Shown here piece by piece: positions 18,021-26,814 of a stretch of DNA of 64,000 bases. A program made the translations under genes and the position numbers. The first letter of the stretch is position 1. Each line of letters starts with the position of its first letter. The notes beneath the pieces are model-generated. The model was given only the letters and a program-made list of their open reading frames with translations. It had not been told where the DNA came from and ran no database searches. This DNA is from Burkholderia gladioli (lineage in GTDB: Bacteria; Pseudomonadota; Gammaproteobacteria; Burkholderiales; Burkholderiaceae). Where the stretch lies: contig NZ_CP009322.1 in assembly GCF_000959725.1 (NCBI RefSeq), positions 372,001 through 436,000 on the forward strand. Direction: 5' to 3'.

Positions 18021-18929
18021 TCAGTCGTTGTTGCGCTGATGGACCGTGACGTCCGCCCGCATCGCGTTCCCGATCTGGCTTCTCACGGTGTCGTCATCCG
18101 CGCCCGACATCAGCTCGACGTGCGTTTCGACCAGTCGCCGGGTATGCGCATCCGGAAGGCGATCGGGCCGGACCTCGGCCAGGCTGCGATGATGCGTGTC
18201 CGCGTTCAATCGTCCGCCGTCGGCCTGCTCGTGACGGATGAACTCGGCCACCTCGCTCTCGCTTGCCTGCGCGGCCATGGTCTTGGCTTCCAGGAAGACG
18301 TCGACGATGGGGGCCACGTGCAAGGACATTTCATGATCGATGACATGCGCGCCATAGCCGCTGTTCTGGGTGAGCACGTGGTTCTCGTTCACCTCCACGG
18401 AGAGCGAAAGCGGATGTCCGGCTGCGATATGCCGCGCGAGCGCCGTCGGATCGGTATGGACGCCCACGCCGTTCACCGAGGCTCCGGTGTTGCCCGCTCT
18501 GCTGGCCGGCATGCGACTCGAGGTGGAAAATGCCAGCTCGATGTCCTGACCGTGTTGCTGGATCGTCTCGACCAACGGGGTATGCACGCGGCTGTCGGCT
18601 TCGCAGTACATCAGGAGCGCATTGCTGTACCGGTTTGCGTCGTGCTCGAATTCACCGGATACCGAAATGTTCTGATAGGCCTCGGCTTGCTCGGGCATGT
18701 CCATCGAGTACGCCGACGCATGCCCGCTCGTCGCCGAGCCGGCCTGCGGATGGGATTCGGCCGAGCGGTTCGCCGTCGGCCGCTTCGGCAGGTTCTGCAG
18801 GGCACCGACCATTCGCGATCGTGTTTCCGTCGGCAGCGTCCGGGAGCCGGGCGCCTGCCTCGGCGACTGCACGGAATCCTGGCCGGCTGCCGGCGTGGCA
18901 TGGTTGATCGGTGGTGTGGAAAGTTTCAT
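18021..18929 (-). CDS. Unrecognised protein, candidate type III effector
   Basis: 302 residues with no match that I recognise. The first 75 residues are rich in Ser, Thr, Pro, Gln and Ala without a hydrophobic signal (MKLSTPPINHATPAAGQDSV..), like type III secretion signals. The remaining part is a compact domain with ..YQNISVSGEFEHDANRYSNALLMYCEAD.. and HVIDHEMSLHV (His199-Glu200 and His204), which superficially resembles a metal-binding HExxxH element; this spacing is not the gluzincin HExxH. Isolated gene, with its own 290-bp upstream region containing an inverted repeat and a two-mismatch hrpII-like element. Function unknown. Confidence 0.55.
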   Translation of the reverse strand: MKLSTPPINHATPAAGQDSVQSPRQAPGSRTLPTETRSRMVGALQNLPKRPTANRSAESHPQAGSATSGHASAYSMDMPEQAEAYQNISVSGEFEHDANRYSNALLMYCEADSRVHTPLVETIQQHGQDIELAFSTSSRMPASRAGNTGASVNGVGVHTDPTALARHIAAGHPLSLSVEVNENHVLTQNSGYGAHVIDHEMSLHVAPIVDVFLEAKTMAAQASESEVAEFIRHEQADGGRLNADTHHRSLAEVRPDRLPDAHTRRLVETHVELMSGADDDTVRSQIGNAMRADVTVHQRNND

Positions 18930-19040
18930 CGCTGTTTCTCAACGGAGTGTCGACTGGGCTGGTGGGGCAAGTCCTTGCCTGCATCACGCCGGCGGGCATG
19001 AGCGTCCATCACAATGTAGTCGTCATCCTGTGTTCGGATT

Positions 19041-19055
19041 CTCAGTTTGACTGAG
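19041..19055. promoter_or_regulatory. Palindrome CTCAGT-TTG-ACTGAG upstream of candidate effector gene
   Basis: Perfect 6-bp arms, about 112 bp upstream of the 18929 start, in the only AT-rich patch of this intergenic stretch. Just upstream (19055-19078, leftward reading) is TTCG-N16-TATC, a degraded hrpII-like element. Operator role unproven. Confidence 0.3.
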
Positions 19056-19220
19056 ATAAATTCAGCAATGGCGTCGAATTATTGAATTGCGCTCCGCGCG
19101 ACGGGGCTTCGCAGGAATCTCACGATTGCTCAGCGGATTCCCTGCCTGGCGCGCAGGCTGATGTCCATCGGCGGCTTCCGGCTTGCCGTGAAGTCTCGGG
19201 CTTGCGCAGCGCGCGAGCCC

Positions 19221-20165
19221 TCAGCGCTGCGTCTGCCGGTCGTTGCGCGGACTCGCGCCGAAGCGCGCCCGGTAGCTGCGCGAGAAGTGCGAGGGCGATT
19301 CGAAGCCGCAAGCCACGCAGATCGCCGTGATCGTCATGTCGGTCTGCTGCAGCAGCTCGCGGGCGCGGTCCAGCCGCAGCTGCATGTAGAAGCGCGTGGG
19401 CGTGTCGTTGAGGATCGAGCTGAACAGGCGCTCGAGCTGGCGCCGCGTGATGCCGACATCCTGCGCCAGCGCATCCGACGACAGCGGCGTCTCGGTGTGC
19501 CGCTCCATCGCGCCGATCACCTGGATCAGCTTGCGGTTGTGCACGCCGTAGCGCGCCGCGATCTCCAGCCGCTGCCGGTCCGAATGCTGGCGGATCCGGC
19601 CCACCACGAACTGCTCGGAGATGGTCGCGGCCAGGTCGGCGCCGTGCCGGCGGCCGATCAGCTCCAGCATCATGTCGATCGAGGCGGTGCCTCCCGCGCA
19701 GGTGATGCGGCGCTCGCCGGTCTCGAACAGTTCCTGCGTCGCGTTCAGGCGCGGGTAACGTTCGCGAAACGCGGCCAGCGCTTCCCAGTGCAGCGTCAGC
19801 GTATGCGAGGGGTCGAACAGCCCAGCCTCGGCCAGCACGAAACTGCCCGTATCGATCCCGCCGATGGTGGCGCCGCCCAGGTGCTGGCGCCGCAGCCAGT
19901 CGCCCAGCGTGCGCGTGTAGCGCGCCAGCGGCTCGAAGCCGGCGATCACGAACACCGTATCGGCGCGCTCCACCTCGCCGAAGGCCGCGTCGGCGTTCAG
20001 CGCCACGCCGTTGCTGGCCAGCACCGGCGCGCCGTCCATGCTCAGCAGTTGCCAGCGGTACAGATCGGGCCGAAAGCGGTTCGCCACCCGCAGCGGCTCG
20101 ATCGCCGACATGCAGCCAAGCGCGGAAAAGCCGGGGAGCAGCAGGAAGTGGAGGGTTTCCGGCAT
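19221..20165 (-). CDS. GlxA/CdhR/GbdR-type AraC regulator with DJ-1/PfpI domain
   Basis: 314 residues from ATG 20165 (MPETLHFLLLPGFSALGCMSAIEPLRVANRFRPDLY). N-terminal class-I glutamine-amidotransferase-like sensor (residues 1-190; ..IGGIDTGSFVLAEAGLFD.. and ITCAGGTASIDMMLELI), C-terminal AraC DNA-binding domain with ..DVGITRRQLERLFSSILNDTPTRFYMQLRLDRARELLQQTDMTITAICVACGFESPSHFSRSYRARFG. This architecture includes GbdR (glycine betaine) and CdhR (carnitine) regulators of Pseudomonas. Sitting between the choline-sulfate locus and the carnitine operon, it is the natural candidate to control one or both; which ligand is inference. Confidence 0.82.
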   Translation of the reverse strand: MPETLHFLLLPGFSALGCMSAIEPLRVANRFRPDLYRWQLLSMDGAPVLASNGVALNADAAFGEVERADTVFVIAGFEPLARYTRTLGDWLRRQHLGGATIGGIDTGSFVLAEAGLFDPSHTLTLHWEALAAFRERYPRLNATQELFETGERRITCAGGTASIDMMLELIGRRHGADLAATISEQFVVGRIRQHSDRQRLEIAARYGVHNRKLIQVIGAMERHTETPLSSDALAQDVGITRRQLERLFSSILNDTPTRFYMQLRLDRARELLQQTDMTITAICVACGFESPSHFSRSYRARFGASPRNDRQTQR

Positions 20166-20394
20166 GGGGCGAGCGGGTGAGGTGAGGGCGGGGCGCGCTT
20201 GATTATAGAGGCTGGCGGACCCGGGCCGGCACTTGAGACGAACGAGCAGTTTGTTGAGCCGCGCGGACATTCATCGAAAAGCGTCGCGGCACTACAGTGG
20301 ATACACGTGATCGACAAGGAGATCACGAACCCGCAGCGAAACGACATGGGTCGATAACGTTGCGAACGCAACCAACATATCACTGGAGTCCATC

Positions 20395-20751
20395 ATGAAG
20401 ACGCTTCTCGTCAATCGTATCGTCGCCGCCACCGCGGCCGCCGTTGTCCTCACGTTCGCCGCTGGTGCCGCCCAGGCGCAGACCAGCCAGTTGACGCGTG
20501 CACAGGTGCGAGCCGAGCTCGTGCAACTGCAAGCCGCCGGATACAACTCGGCGCGCGGCGAGGACACCACGTACCCGGCACAACTGCAGGCAGCCGAGCA
20601 GCGCGTGGGGCAGCAGCAAGTGGCCGTGCGCACGGTCAGCGACGAACAGGGTTATGGCGGCAGCGTCGGCGGCGCTTCGGCCTCGGGCACGCGCCATCAT
20701 CATGTCACGCTCGAAAACGACGGCATGAAACCCGTCTATTTCGGTCAATGA
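20395..20751 (+). CDS. DUF4148 domain exported protein
   Basis: 118 residues. Signal peptide ending QAQA region near residue 29, then the DUF4148 core LTRAQVRAELVQLQAAGYN..YPAQLQAAEQRV. TGGAG ribosome-binding site before ATG 20395. Small periplasmic proteins of unknown role that are abundant in Burkholderia; a second member is at 33122. A His-rich stretch HHHV lies near the C-terminus. Confidence 0.85.
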   Translation: MKTLLVNRIVAATAAAVVLTFAAGAAQAQTSQLTRAQVRAELVQLQAAGYNSARGEDTTYPAQLQAAEQRVGQQQVAVRTVSDEQGYGGSVGGASASGTRHHHVTLENDGMKPVYFGQ

Positions 20752-20761
20752 GCGTGGCCGT

Positions 20762-20790
20762 GGCCGGCACGCACACGATCGGTGCCGGCC
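20762..20790 (+). terminator. Hairpin after DUF4148 gene
   Basis: Perfect 9-bp arms GGCCGGCAC (20762-20770) and GTGCCGGCC (20782-20790), 11 bp past the stop codon. Only a short, displaced T-rich stretch follows, so intrinsic termination is likely but not certain. Confidence 0.55.
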
Positions 20791-20954
20791 CCGATCAGTT
20801 CTTTATCTCGGGATGGAAACGGGCTGCAGGCGGTATCGGCTGGCTTCCCCGTTCCCAACCGGCGAAAGATGCAAGACGTGCGACGAAATCATGATTGCCC
20901 GCGCGGGGCGATGGCGAACGGTGGCGCCTGCAAGACGAAGGATGAAAGTCCGTT

Positions 20955-22436
20955 TCAAGCCGGCCGCAGCGCCGCCAGCCGCTCCCTCAGCAGGCTCGCC
21001 CGGCGCCCGCTGCGGCAATAGGCCAATACGGGCTTCGGCAACTCATCGAGCAGCGCGCCGAATGCTTCGGCTTGCTCATCGCCGATCGGCTGCCCGGCAG
21101 CCACCGGCAGGTAGCGCGCCTCGATTCCCGACTCGCGCGCCGCCTTTTCGATCTCCGCGAAATCCGGCTGATCCGCGCTCTCGCCGTCGGGCCGATTGCA
21201 GATCACCGAGCGGAAGCCCGCATTGCGGATCGCCTTCAAGTCCTCCGGCTGAATCTGCCCGGAAGCGGTAAACCCACGCTCGGCCGCCTCGCGACATCGC
21301 TCGATCGCCTCGCGAAAACGGGCGATCGCGAACTCGATGTCCTGCTCCGTGGTGAAGCGCCCGACGCTGATGCGCACGGTGCGTGCCGCCGCCTGCGCAT
21401 CGAGGCCGATCGCGGTGAGCACATGCGAGGGCGTGCCGGCGGCCGAATTGCAGGCCGAGGTGGACGACACGGCCAGCGCCTCGCCGAGCATGAAGGGCTG
21501 GAAGCCCGGCGCGTTGACGGTCAGGCTCAGCGTATGCGGAATGCGGCGCGCCTCGCGCGCGTTCTGCGTGACATCGCCGATCGCGAGGATCGCATCGCGC
21601 AAGCCCTCGCTCAAGGTGGCGATGCGCGCCGTATCGCTTTCCAGCGCGGCGGCCGCCACTTCGCAGGCGGTGCCCATGCCGACGATCTGGTGCGTGGCCA
21701 GGGTGCCCGAGCGCAGCCCGCGCTCGTGTCCGCCGCCGTGCATCTGCGGGGCGATCCGCTCGGCGATCTCGCGCCGCACATACAGCGCGCCGATCCCCTT
21801 CGGGCCATACACCTTGTGCGCCGACATCGACAGCATGTCGATGCCGAGCGCGCGCACGTCGATCGCGGTCTTGCCGAGCGCCTGCGCCGCATCGACATGG
21901 AGCAGGGCGCCGGCCGCATGAACCACGCGCGCGATCGCGGCGATGTCGCTGAGCGTGCCGATCTCGTTGTTGACCAGCATCAGCGAAACCAGGCCCGTAT
22001 CGGGGGCGATGGCCTCGGCCACCGCCTCGGCGCTGATCTCGCCATTGGGCGCGGGCGCCAGGTAGCTCACCACGAAGCCGTGCTTCGCGAGGCTGGCCAT
22101 GGTGTCGAGGATGGCCTTGTGCTCGATGCGGCTGGTGATCAGGTGGCGCCGCTCGCCGGCCTTGTCGGCATAACCCTTCAGCGCGAGATTGTTCGATTCG
22201 GTGGCGCCCGAGGTCCAGACGATCTCGTCGGCGTCGGCGCCGATCAGCGCGGCCACCTGCGCGCGAGCCTGTTCCACCTTCTCGCGCGCCAGCCGGCCCG
22301 CCAGATGCGAACTCGAGGCCGGATTGCCGAAGATGCCGTCGGCGCCGAGGCACTCGGCCATCGAGGCGATCACGCGCGGATCCACCGGGGTGGTCGCTGC
22401 GTAGTCGAGGTAGTGGAGGTGGAGGTTCTCGCTCAT
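20955..22436 (-). CDS. Cysteine desulfurase fused to DUF442/TIGR01244-like sulfurtransferase domain
   Basis: 493 residues from ATG 22436. Residues 1-390 are a class-V aminotransferase of the NifS/IscS type: YLDYAATTPVDPRV, GATESNNLALKG, ..HVDAAQALGKT.., PLP-lysine in SAHKVYGPKG and catalytic Cys in SSTSACNSAAG. Residues about 393-493 form a second domain, FTASGQIQPEDLKAIRNAGFRSVICNRPDGE..PVLAYCRSGRRASLL, resembling the beta-lactamase-hydrolase-like/DUF442 phosphatase-fold sulfurtransferases with a CRSGxR loop. The fusion suggests persulfide generated by the first domain is passed to the second. No isc or suf genes are adjacent. Confidence 0.85.
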   Translation of the reverse strand: MSENLHLHYLDYAATTPVDPRVIASMAECLGADGIFGNPASSSHLAGRLAREKVEQARAQVAALIGADADEIVWTSGATESNNLALKGYADKAGERRHLITSRIEHKAILDTMASLAKHGFVVSYLAPAPNGEISAEAVAEAIAPDTGLVSLMLVNNEIGTLSDIAAIARVVHAAGALLHVDAAQALGKTAIDVRALGIDMLSMSAHKVYGPKGIGALYVRREIAERIAPQMHGGGHERGLRSGTLATHQIVGMGTACEVAAAALESDTARIATLSEGLRDAILAIGDVTQNAREARRIPHTLSLTVNAPGFQPFMLGEALAVSSTSACNSAAGTPSHVLTAIGLDAQAAARTVRISVGRFTTEQDIEFAIARFREAIERCREAAERGFTASGQIQPEDLKAIRNAGFRSVICNRPDGESADQPDFAEIEKAARESGIEARYLPVAAGQPIGDEQAEAFGALLDELPKPVLAYCRSGRRASLLRERLAALRPA

Positions 22437-22701
22437 GGTCGTTCGTTCATTGCCGCCAGGGAATGCGGAAATGATACGGGGAGCCATCAAGAAAAAGGCT
22501 CCAAATTCAGCCGCGATTCCGCGTTTGCATAGAAGATTTTTCTATTTGCTTAGCGTCGGGACGGAAATCGTGTGGCGAGGAGCGGGTTGGCGAGAACGAC
22601 TTGCCGAGGCGGGTGCAACGGAAGATGGGTGAAAGAGACGCGCAAGCAGGCGCCTGGACCGCCAGGCCCCGGCGGGCGCCGGAGCCTGCCGTGTCAAGGC
22701 C

Positions 22702-22992
22702 TCAGACGCCTTCGACCACGCGGAAATCGCGCTCGGCGCCGTCGCCGAGCTCCTTCAGCGCTGCCTGGTAGGCCGGGCTGTTGCGCGCGGCCAGCGCGGC
22801 TTCGAGGCTGTCGAACTCGATCACCACCGCGCGCTGCTGCAGGCCCGATTCGAACACTTCGGCCGGCGTGTTGCGCACCAGGTAGCGGCCGCCGGCTTCG
22901 GTCACGGCCGGCGCGGCCAGCTTGGCGTAGGCCGCCATCTTGTCGGGATCGGAGATATTGCGGTAGATGCTGAGCCAGTATGCTTTTGCCAT
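22702..22992 (-). CDS. DUF1330 family protein
   Basis: 96 residues from ATG 22992 with GGAG upstream. Ferredoxin-like alpha/beta barrel pattern of DUF1330: AYWLSIYRNISDPDKMAAYAKLAAPAVTEAGGRYLVRNTPAEVFESG, RAVVIEFDSLEAALAARNSPAYQAALKE. Function in the family is not established; members are small dimeric cytoplasmic proteins. Lies 128 bp downstream of the helicase gene in the same direction. Confidence 0.85.
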   Translation of the reverse strand: MAKAYWLSIYRNISDPDKMAAYAKLAAPAVTEAGGRYLVRNTPAEVFESGLQQRAVVIEFDSLEAALAARNSPAYQAALKELGDGAERDFRVVEGV

Positions 22993-23120
22993 GGATGTTG
23001 TCTCCGGGAGGGGCGATAGGCGAATGCGCTCGCGCGAGGCATTCTTCCAGCGCGATATTACGGGAATTCGGGGACGGAAGTCGGCGCGCGGCCTATCCCG
23101 CCGATCGGTCGCCCGAGCCA

Positions 23121-26100
23121 TCAGCCGGCGGCGGGTTCCTTCCTGCCGCGCCGGCGCGGCGCCGCCGAGGCGGGCGTGGCCGGGATCGGCTCGAACAGGG
23201 CATCGAGGTCGTCGGCCGAGAACTTGACGGCGCCGGCGGCATCCTCCGACAGGATCGCGCTGGCCAGCGCCGCCTTCTGCTCCTGCAGCACCAGGATCTT
23301 CTCCTCCACGCTGCCGGCCACGATCAGCTTGTAGACGAACACCGGCTTGTCCTGGCCGAGCCGATGCGCGCGGTCGGTCGCCTGGTTCTCGACGGAAGGG
23401 TTCCACCACGGGTCGTAGTGGATCACGGTATCGGCGGCCGTCAGGTTCAGGCCCACGCCGCCGGCCTTCAGGCTGATCAGGAACAGCGGCACCTCGCCTT
23501 GCTGGAAGCGCTGCACGGGCGTGACGCGGTCGGTGGTGTCGCCGGTCAGCATCACGTGGGCGATGCCGGCGGCGTCGAGCGCCTCGGCGATCAGCTCGAG
23601 CATGCCCGTGAACTGCGAGAACAGCAGCACGCGGCGCCCTTCCTCGATCAGTTCCGGCAGCATCTCCATGAGCAGCGCCAGCTTGGCGGATTCCTCGACG
23701 CGCGCGGCCCGTTCGAGCTTGACCAGGCGCGGATCGCAGCACACCTGGCGCAGCTTGAGCAGCGCCTCGAGCACCACGATATGGCTGCGCGCCAGCCCCT
23801 TCTCGGCGACGGCCTTGCGCATCTTCTCGTGCACCGCGGCACGCACGGTTTCGTAGAGGTCGCGCTGGGCGCCGTCGAGTTCGACGCTGCGCAGGATGGT
23901 GGTCTTGGGCGGCAGCTCGGTGGCGACCTCGTCCTTGCGACGGCGCAGCATGAAGGGGCGAATCCGCCGCGCCAACAGCTCGCGCCGGACCGTGTCGCCG
24001 TGCTTCTCGATCGGCGTGCGCCAGCGCCGCGAGAAATCGCGCTGCGTGCCGAGGAAGCCGGGCAGCAGGAAATCGAACTGGGCCCAGAGTTCGCCCAGGT
24101 GGTTTTCGAGCGGCGTGCCGGTCAGGCACAGCCGATGCCGCGCGCGCAGCTCGCGGATGGTGGCGGCCGCCTTGGTGGCGGCGTTCTTGACGTACTGAGC
24201 CTCGTCGAGGATCAGCAGGTGGTAGTCGTGCTCGGCGAGCGCCGCCTGGTCGCGCCAGAGCAGGGCGTAGGTGCTCAGCACCAGGTCGTGCCGGGGGATC
24301 TCGTCGAAGCGCTCGCGCCGCTGCGGCCCATGCAGGTCGAGCACGCGCAGGTCCGGCGCGAAGCGTCGCGCCTCCTCGCGCCAGTTGTGCATCAGCGTGG
24401 TGGGCGCGACCACCAGGGCCGGCCGGTCGAGCCGCCCGGCTTCCTTCTCGGCGAGGATGTGGGCCAGCGTCTGCACGGTCTTGCCGAGCCCCATGTCGTC
24501 GGCCAGCACGCCCGCCAGGTTCTGCTCGCGCAGGAACTGCATCCAGTTCAGGCCGTGGCGCTGGTAGGCGCGCAATTCGGCCCGCAGCCCGCGCGGCACC
24601 GGCGCCTCGTCGACGCCCTGGCCGCTCGCCAGCCGTTGCGCGAGCTGCCGGACCGAGGCGTCGCCTCGGAATTGCCAGCGGCCCGTCTGGTTCAGCGCCT
24701 CGATCCGGGCCGCGTCCCAGGCCGACAGGCGCAGGCTGCCGGCGCCGATCGTGTCGAACAGGTCGATCAGCACGCGCACCACCGGCTTGAGGCGGGCGGC
24801 GCGCAGGTGCAGCCGTTCGCGCCGGTCGGTCAGCAGCTCGATGATCTCGTCGTCGTCGATCGCGTCGAGCCGACCTGACAGCCAGCGCGTGTCGCGCCGG
24901 AACAGCTCGGCCAGCAGCGGCTCCAGGCGCACGATCCGGTCGTTGACGCTGATGCCCATCTCCAGCTCGAACCAGCCTTCGCCGGCCTGCTTGAGCACGC
25001 CGTCGATCGATTCGACCTCGGCCACGTTGTGGCGGAACGCGTCGCTCATCACCACCTGCCAGCCGTCGCGGCGCAAGGCCGGCACGAGGTTCCTGACGAA
25101 GTCGGGCCAGTCGTCGGGATAACGCGGCGTGAGCATGCCGTCGGGGAACGGTTTGGGCCCATGCACCAGCTTCGAGGGCATCTTGCCAAGCCCGAGCCGG
25201 TGCAGTTCCGCCAGGCGCTTCTGCTCGGCCTCGAGCCGGCGGCGCACCTGTACCACCTCGCCATTCGCGGTGCGCACCAGGGTGGTATTGCCTTGCGCGG
25301 CCAGCGCGTGGCCGTCGTACTCGAAGCTGACGGTGGCGAAATCCAGGGCGTTCTGCGTGTTGGGGGAGGAACGGCCGAAGGTCCACATCGGCAGCGTGTC
25401 GAGCGACAGCCGCGGCAGCGGCTCGGTGTCGATCACCTGCACGCTGGCCGAGACGGGCGCGGGCGGCGGGGGAAAGTCGGGCGCCACTTCCTGCATCACC
25501 TTGCCCACCAGCACGGCCTCGTCGAGCGTGACAGGCGGCATGGCCAGGAATTCCGCGAGTTCGTCGGCCGGCCAGGGCAGTTCGATCGGGCCGGCCTCGC
25601 CGGTTTGCGCGTCGAGGTACCAGCAGGGCTCGGTGGTGGTCAGCAGCAGGGCGGCGGGCGGCTCGGTCTGCAGGATCGGCTGGATCCGCGTGTCCGACAG
25701 CGTATGCCAGTGGATCCGGCCCGGGCGAGCCGCAGCGAGTTGCAGGGCGCGCGGCTCGCTCGACGAGGCGAACTGCGCCGTGGACGAGACGAAGGCGCGG
25801 CCGGTGGCGATCATCTTGTCCATGATGGCGGCGCCGCCGCTGCCATTCAGCCGGAAGCCGCCGATGTAGGAGCGGCTGCGCTCCAGCCACAAGCCGCGCA
25901 GGATCGCCAGGTCGTCCTCCACGACGAACTTCGGCGGCTGGACCAGCGCGTTTTCCAGGTTGCGCCAGGGCTCGCCGAACGAGCGGATCGCGCCGTCGGC
26001 GCCGATGCGCGCCTTGTAGAGAAAGATTTCCGGCTTGCCCTGGTAGGTGCCGGCGATCACATAGGCCAGCCCCTGCGTGGCCCTGGCCGCCGCCGGCTTG

Positions 26101-26480
26101 CTGCCGCGCCCCTTGGACGCCACGCGGGCCGTGCGAAAGCCTTCCAGCCAGGTCAGCAGTTCGGGACGCACGCCCGTGGCCGTGGGGGGCGGCTGTTGAT
26201 CGAGACCGGCCACCAGCACCGCCGCCACGTGCTTGCACAGATAGCCGACCGGGCAGGTGCATTCGTTGTCGATCCAGGTGTCCCCCGCCTCGTCGCCCTC
26301 GCGCAAGCTGATGCTCACCTCGTAGGGACGCGAGTGGGTGCCTTGCACCTTGGCGCTCAGCGTGCCGCGATCCTCCCGCCACTGCAGGTCCGAGACGGCG
26401 TTCTCATAGCTGCGGGCCTTGGCCATCGTGGCGGGACCCAGCCAGTTGGTGATCTGTTTGCGGGTATAGGAAAAGGGCAT
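23121..26480 (-). CDS. SWIM zinc-finger SNF2-family helicase-like ATPase
   Basis: 1119 residues from ATG 26480 (MPFSYTRKQITNWLGPATMAKARSYENAV); longer upstream readings lack family similarity. N-terminal SWIM finger CTCPVGYLCKH near residues 75-85; bacterial SNF2-associated middle region; ATPase lobe 1 with LADDMGLGKTVQT near residue 660 and motif II DEAQ near 758; lobe 2 with ..HYDPWWNPSVENQATDRAHRLGQDKPVFVYKLI near 1030. DNA translocase, probably acting in chromatin-like remodelling or transcription-complex recycling. The product is larger than RapA and of the DEAD/SNF2-SWIM class common in proteobacteria. Confidence 0.9.
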   Translation of the reverse strand: MPFSYTRKQITNWLGPATMAKARSYENAVSDLQWREDRGTLSAKVQGTHSRPYEVSISLREGDEAGDTWIDNECTCPVGYLCKHVAAVLVAGLDQQPPPTATGVRPELLTWLEGFRTARVASKGRGSKPAAARATQGLAYVIAGTYQGKPEIFLYKARIGADGAIRSFGEPWRNLENALVQPPKFVVEDDLAILRGLWLERSRSYIGGFRLNGSGGAAIMDKMIATGRAFVSSTAQFASSSEPRALQLAAARPGRIHWHTLSDTRIQPILQTEPPAALLLTTTEPCWYLDAQTGEAGPIELPWPADELAEFLAMPPVTLDEAVLVGKVMQEVAPDFPPPPAPVSASVQVIDTEPLPRLSLDTLPMWTFGRSSPNTQNALDFATVSFEYDGHALAAQGNTTLVRTANGEVVQVRRRLEAEQKRLAELHRLGLGKMPSKLVHGPKPFPDGMLTPRYPDDWPDFVRNLVPALRRDGWQVVMSDAFRHNVAEVESIDGVLKQAGEGWFELEMGISVNDRIVRLEPLLAELFRRDTRWLSGRLDAIDDDEIIELLTDRRERLHLRAARLKPVVRVLIDLFDTIGAGSLRLSAWDAARIEALNQTGRWQFRGDASVRQLAQRLASGQGVDEAPVPRGLRAELRAYQRHGLNWMQFLREQNLAGVLADDMGLGKTVQTLAHILAEKEAGRLDRPALVVAPTTLMHNWREEARRFAPDLRVLDLHGPQRRERFDEIPRHDLVLSTYALLWRDQAALAEHDYHLLILDEAQYVKNAATKAAATIRELRARHRLCLTGTPLENHLGELWAQFDFLLPGFLGTQRDFSRRWRTPIEKHGDTVRRELLARRIRPFMLRRRKDEVATELPPKTTILRSVELDGAQRDLYETVRAAVHEKMRKAVAEKGLARSHIVVLEALLKLRQVCCDPRLVKLERAARVEESAKLALLMEMLPELIEEGRRVLLFSQFTGMLELIAEALDAAGIAHVMLTGDTTDRVTPVQRFQQGEVPLFLISLKAGGVGLNLTAADTVIHYDPWWNPSVENQATDRAHRLGQDKPVFVYKLIVAGSVEEKILVLQEQKAALASAILSEDAAGAVKFSADDLDALFEPIPATPASAAPRRRGRKEPAAG

Positions 26481-26814
26481 GTCGAAGGGGGGCGGGCAGC
26501 GGCGCGGTAGGTATTCTACGTGCGCCGCCTTGCTTCGACGCCGGCGCGGGCCGGCCGGCTTGGGCTGGATCATCCCGGCGCCGGCCGTCGTGCCGCATCG
26601 GGACAATCGCGCCGCGCCCGCGATTTGCCCCGAACCCCCGCCCTCCAAGCCGCGGGCCCCGGTCTCATGGTTTCCCCCCAAGGTCGCTGGCAGTCAACAA
26701 AACGTCGCCGGCGGTCGCCTCGGGCCGAATATGGCCCGTTATTTTGCTTCCACGGTGCAGGCCTCGTCGTCCCCATCATCCGCCTGCGAGACAACCGCCG
26801 AACAGGGAGCCAAC
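26481..26814. promoter_or_regulatory. Upstream region of the carnitine operon
   Basis: 334 bp without a gene. Contains an inverted repeat AATCGCG (26605-26611) / CGCGATT (26619-26625) and an AT-richer stretch near 26740-26760. AGGGAG at about 26803 is the caiX ribosome-binding site. Regulator binding is expected here (CdhR/GbdR type) but no established consensus was recognised. Confidence 0.4.

Noticed and set aside
19055..19078. hrpII box upstream of the 18929 gene
   Set aside because: Second half-site is TATC rather than TTCG and the nearest -10 is about 36 bp away; kept only as a weak hint.
22993..26382. Long leftward frame continuous with the DUF1330 gene
   Set aside because: It is an alternative frame of the SNF2 helicase gene with no domain; only the 96-residue DUF1330 end is real.
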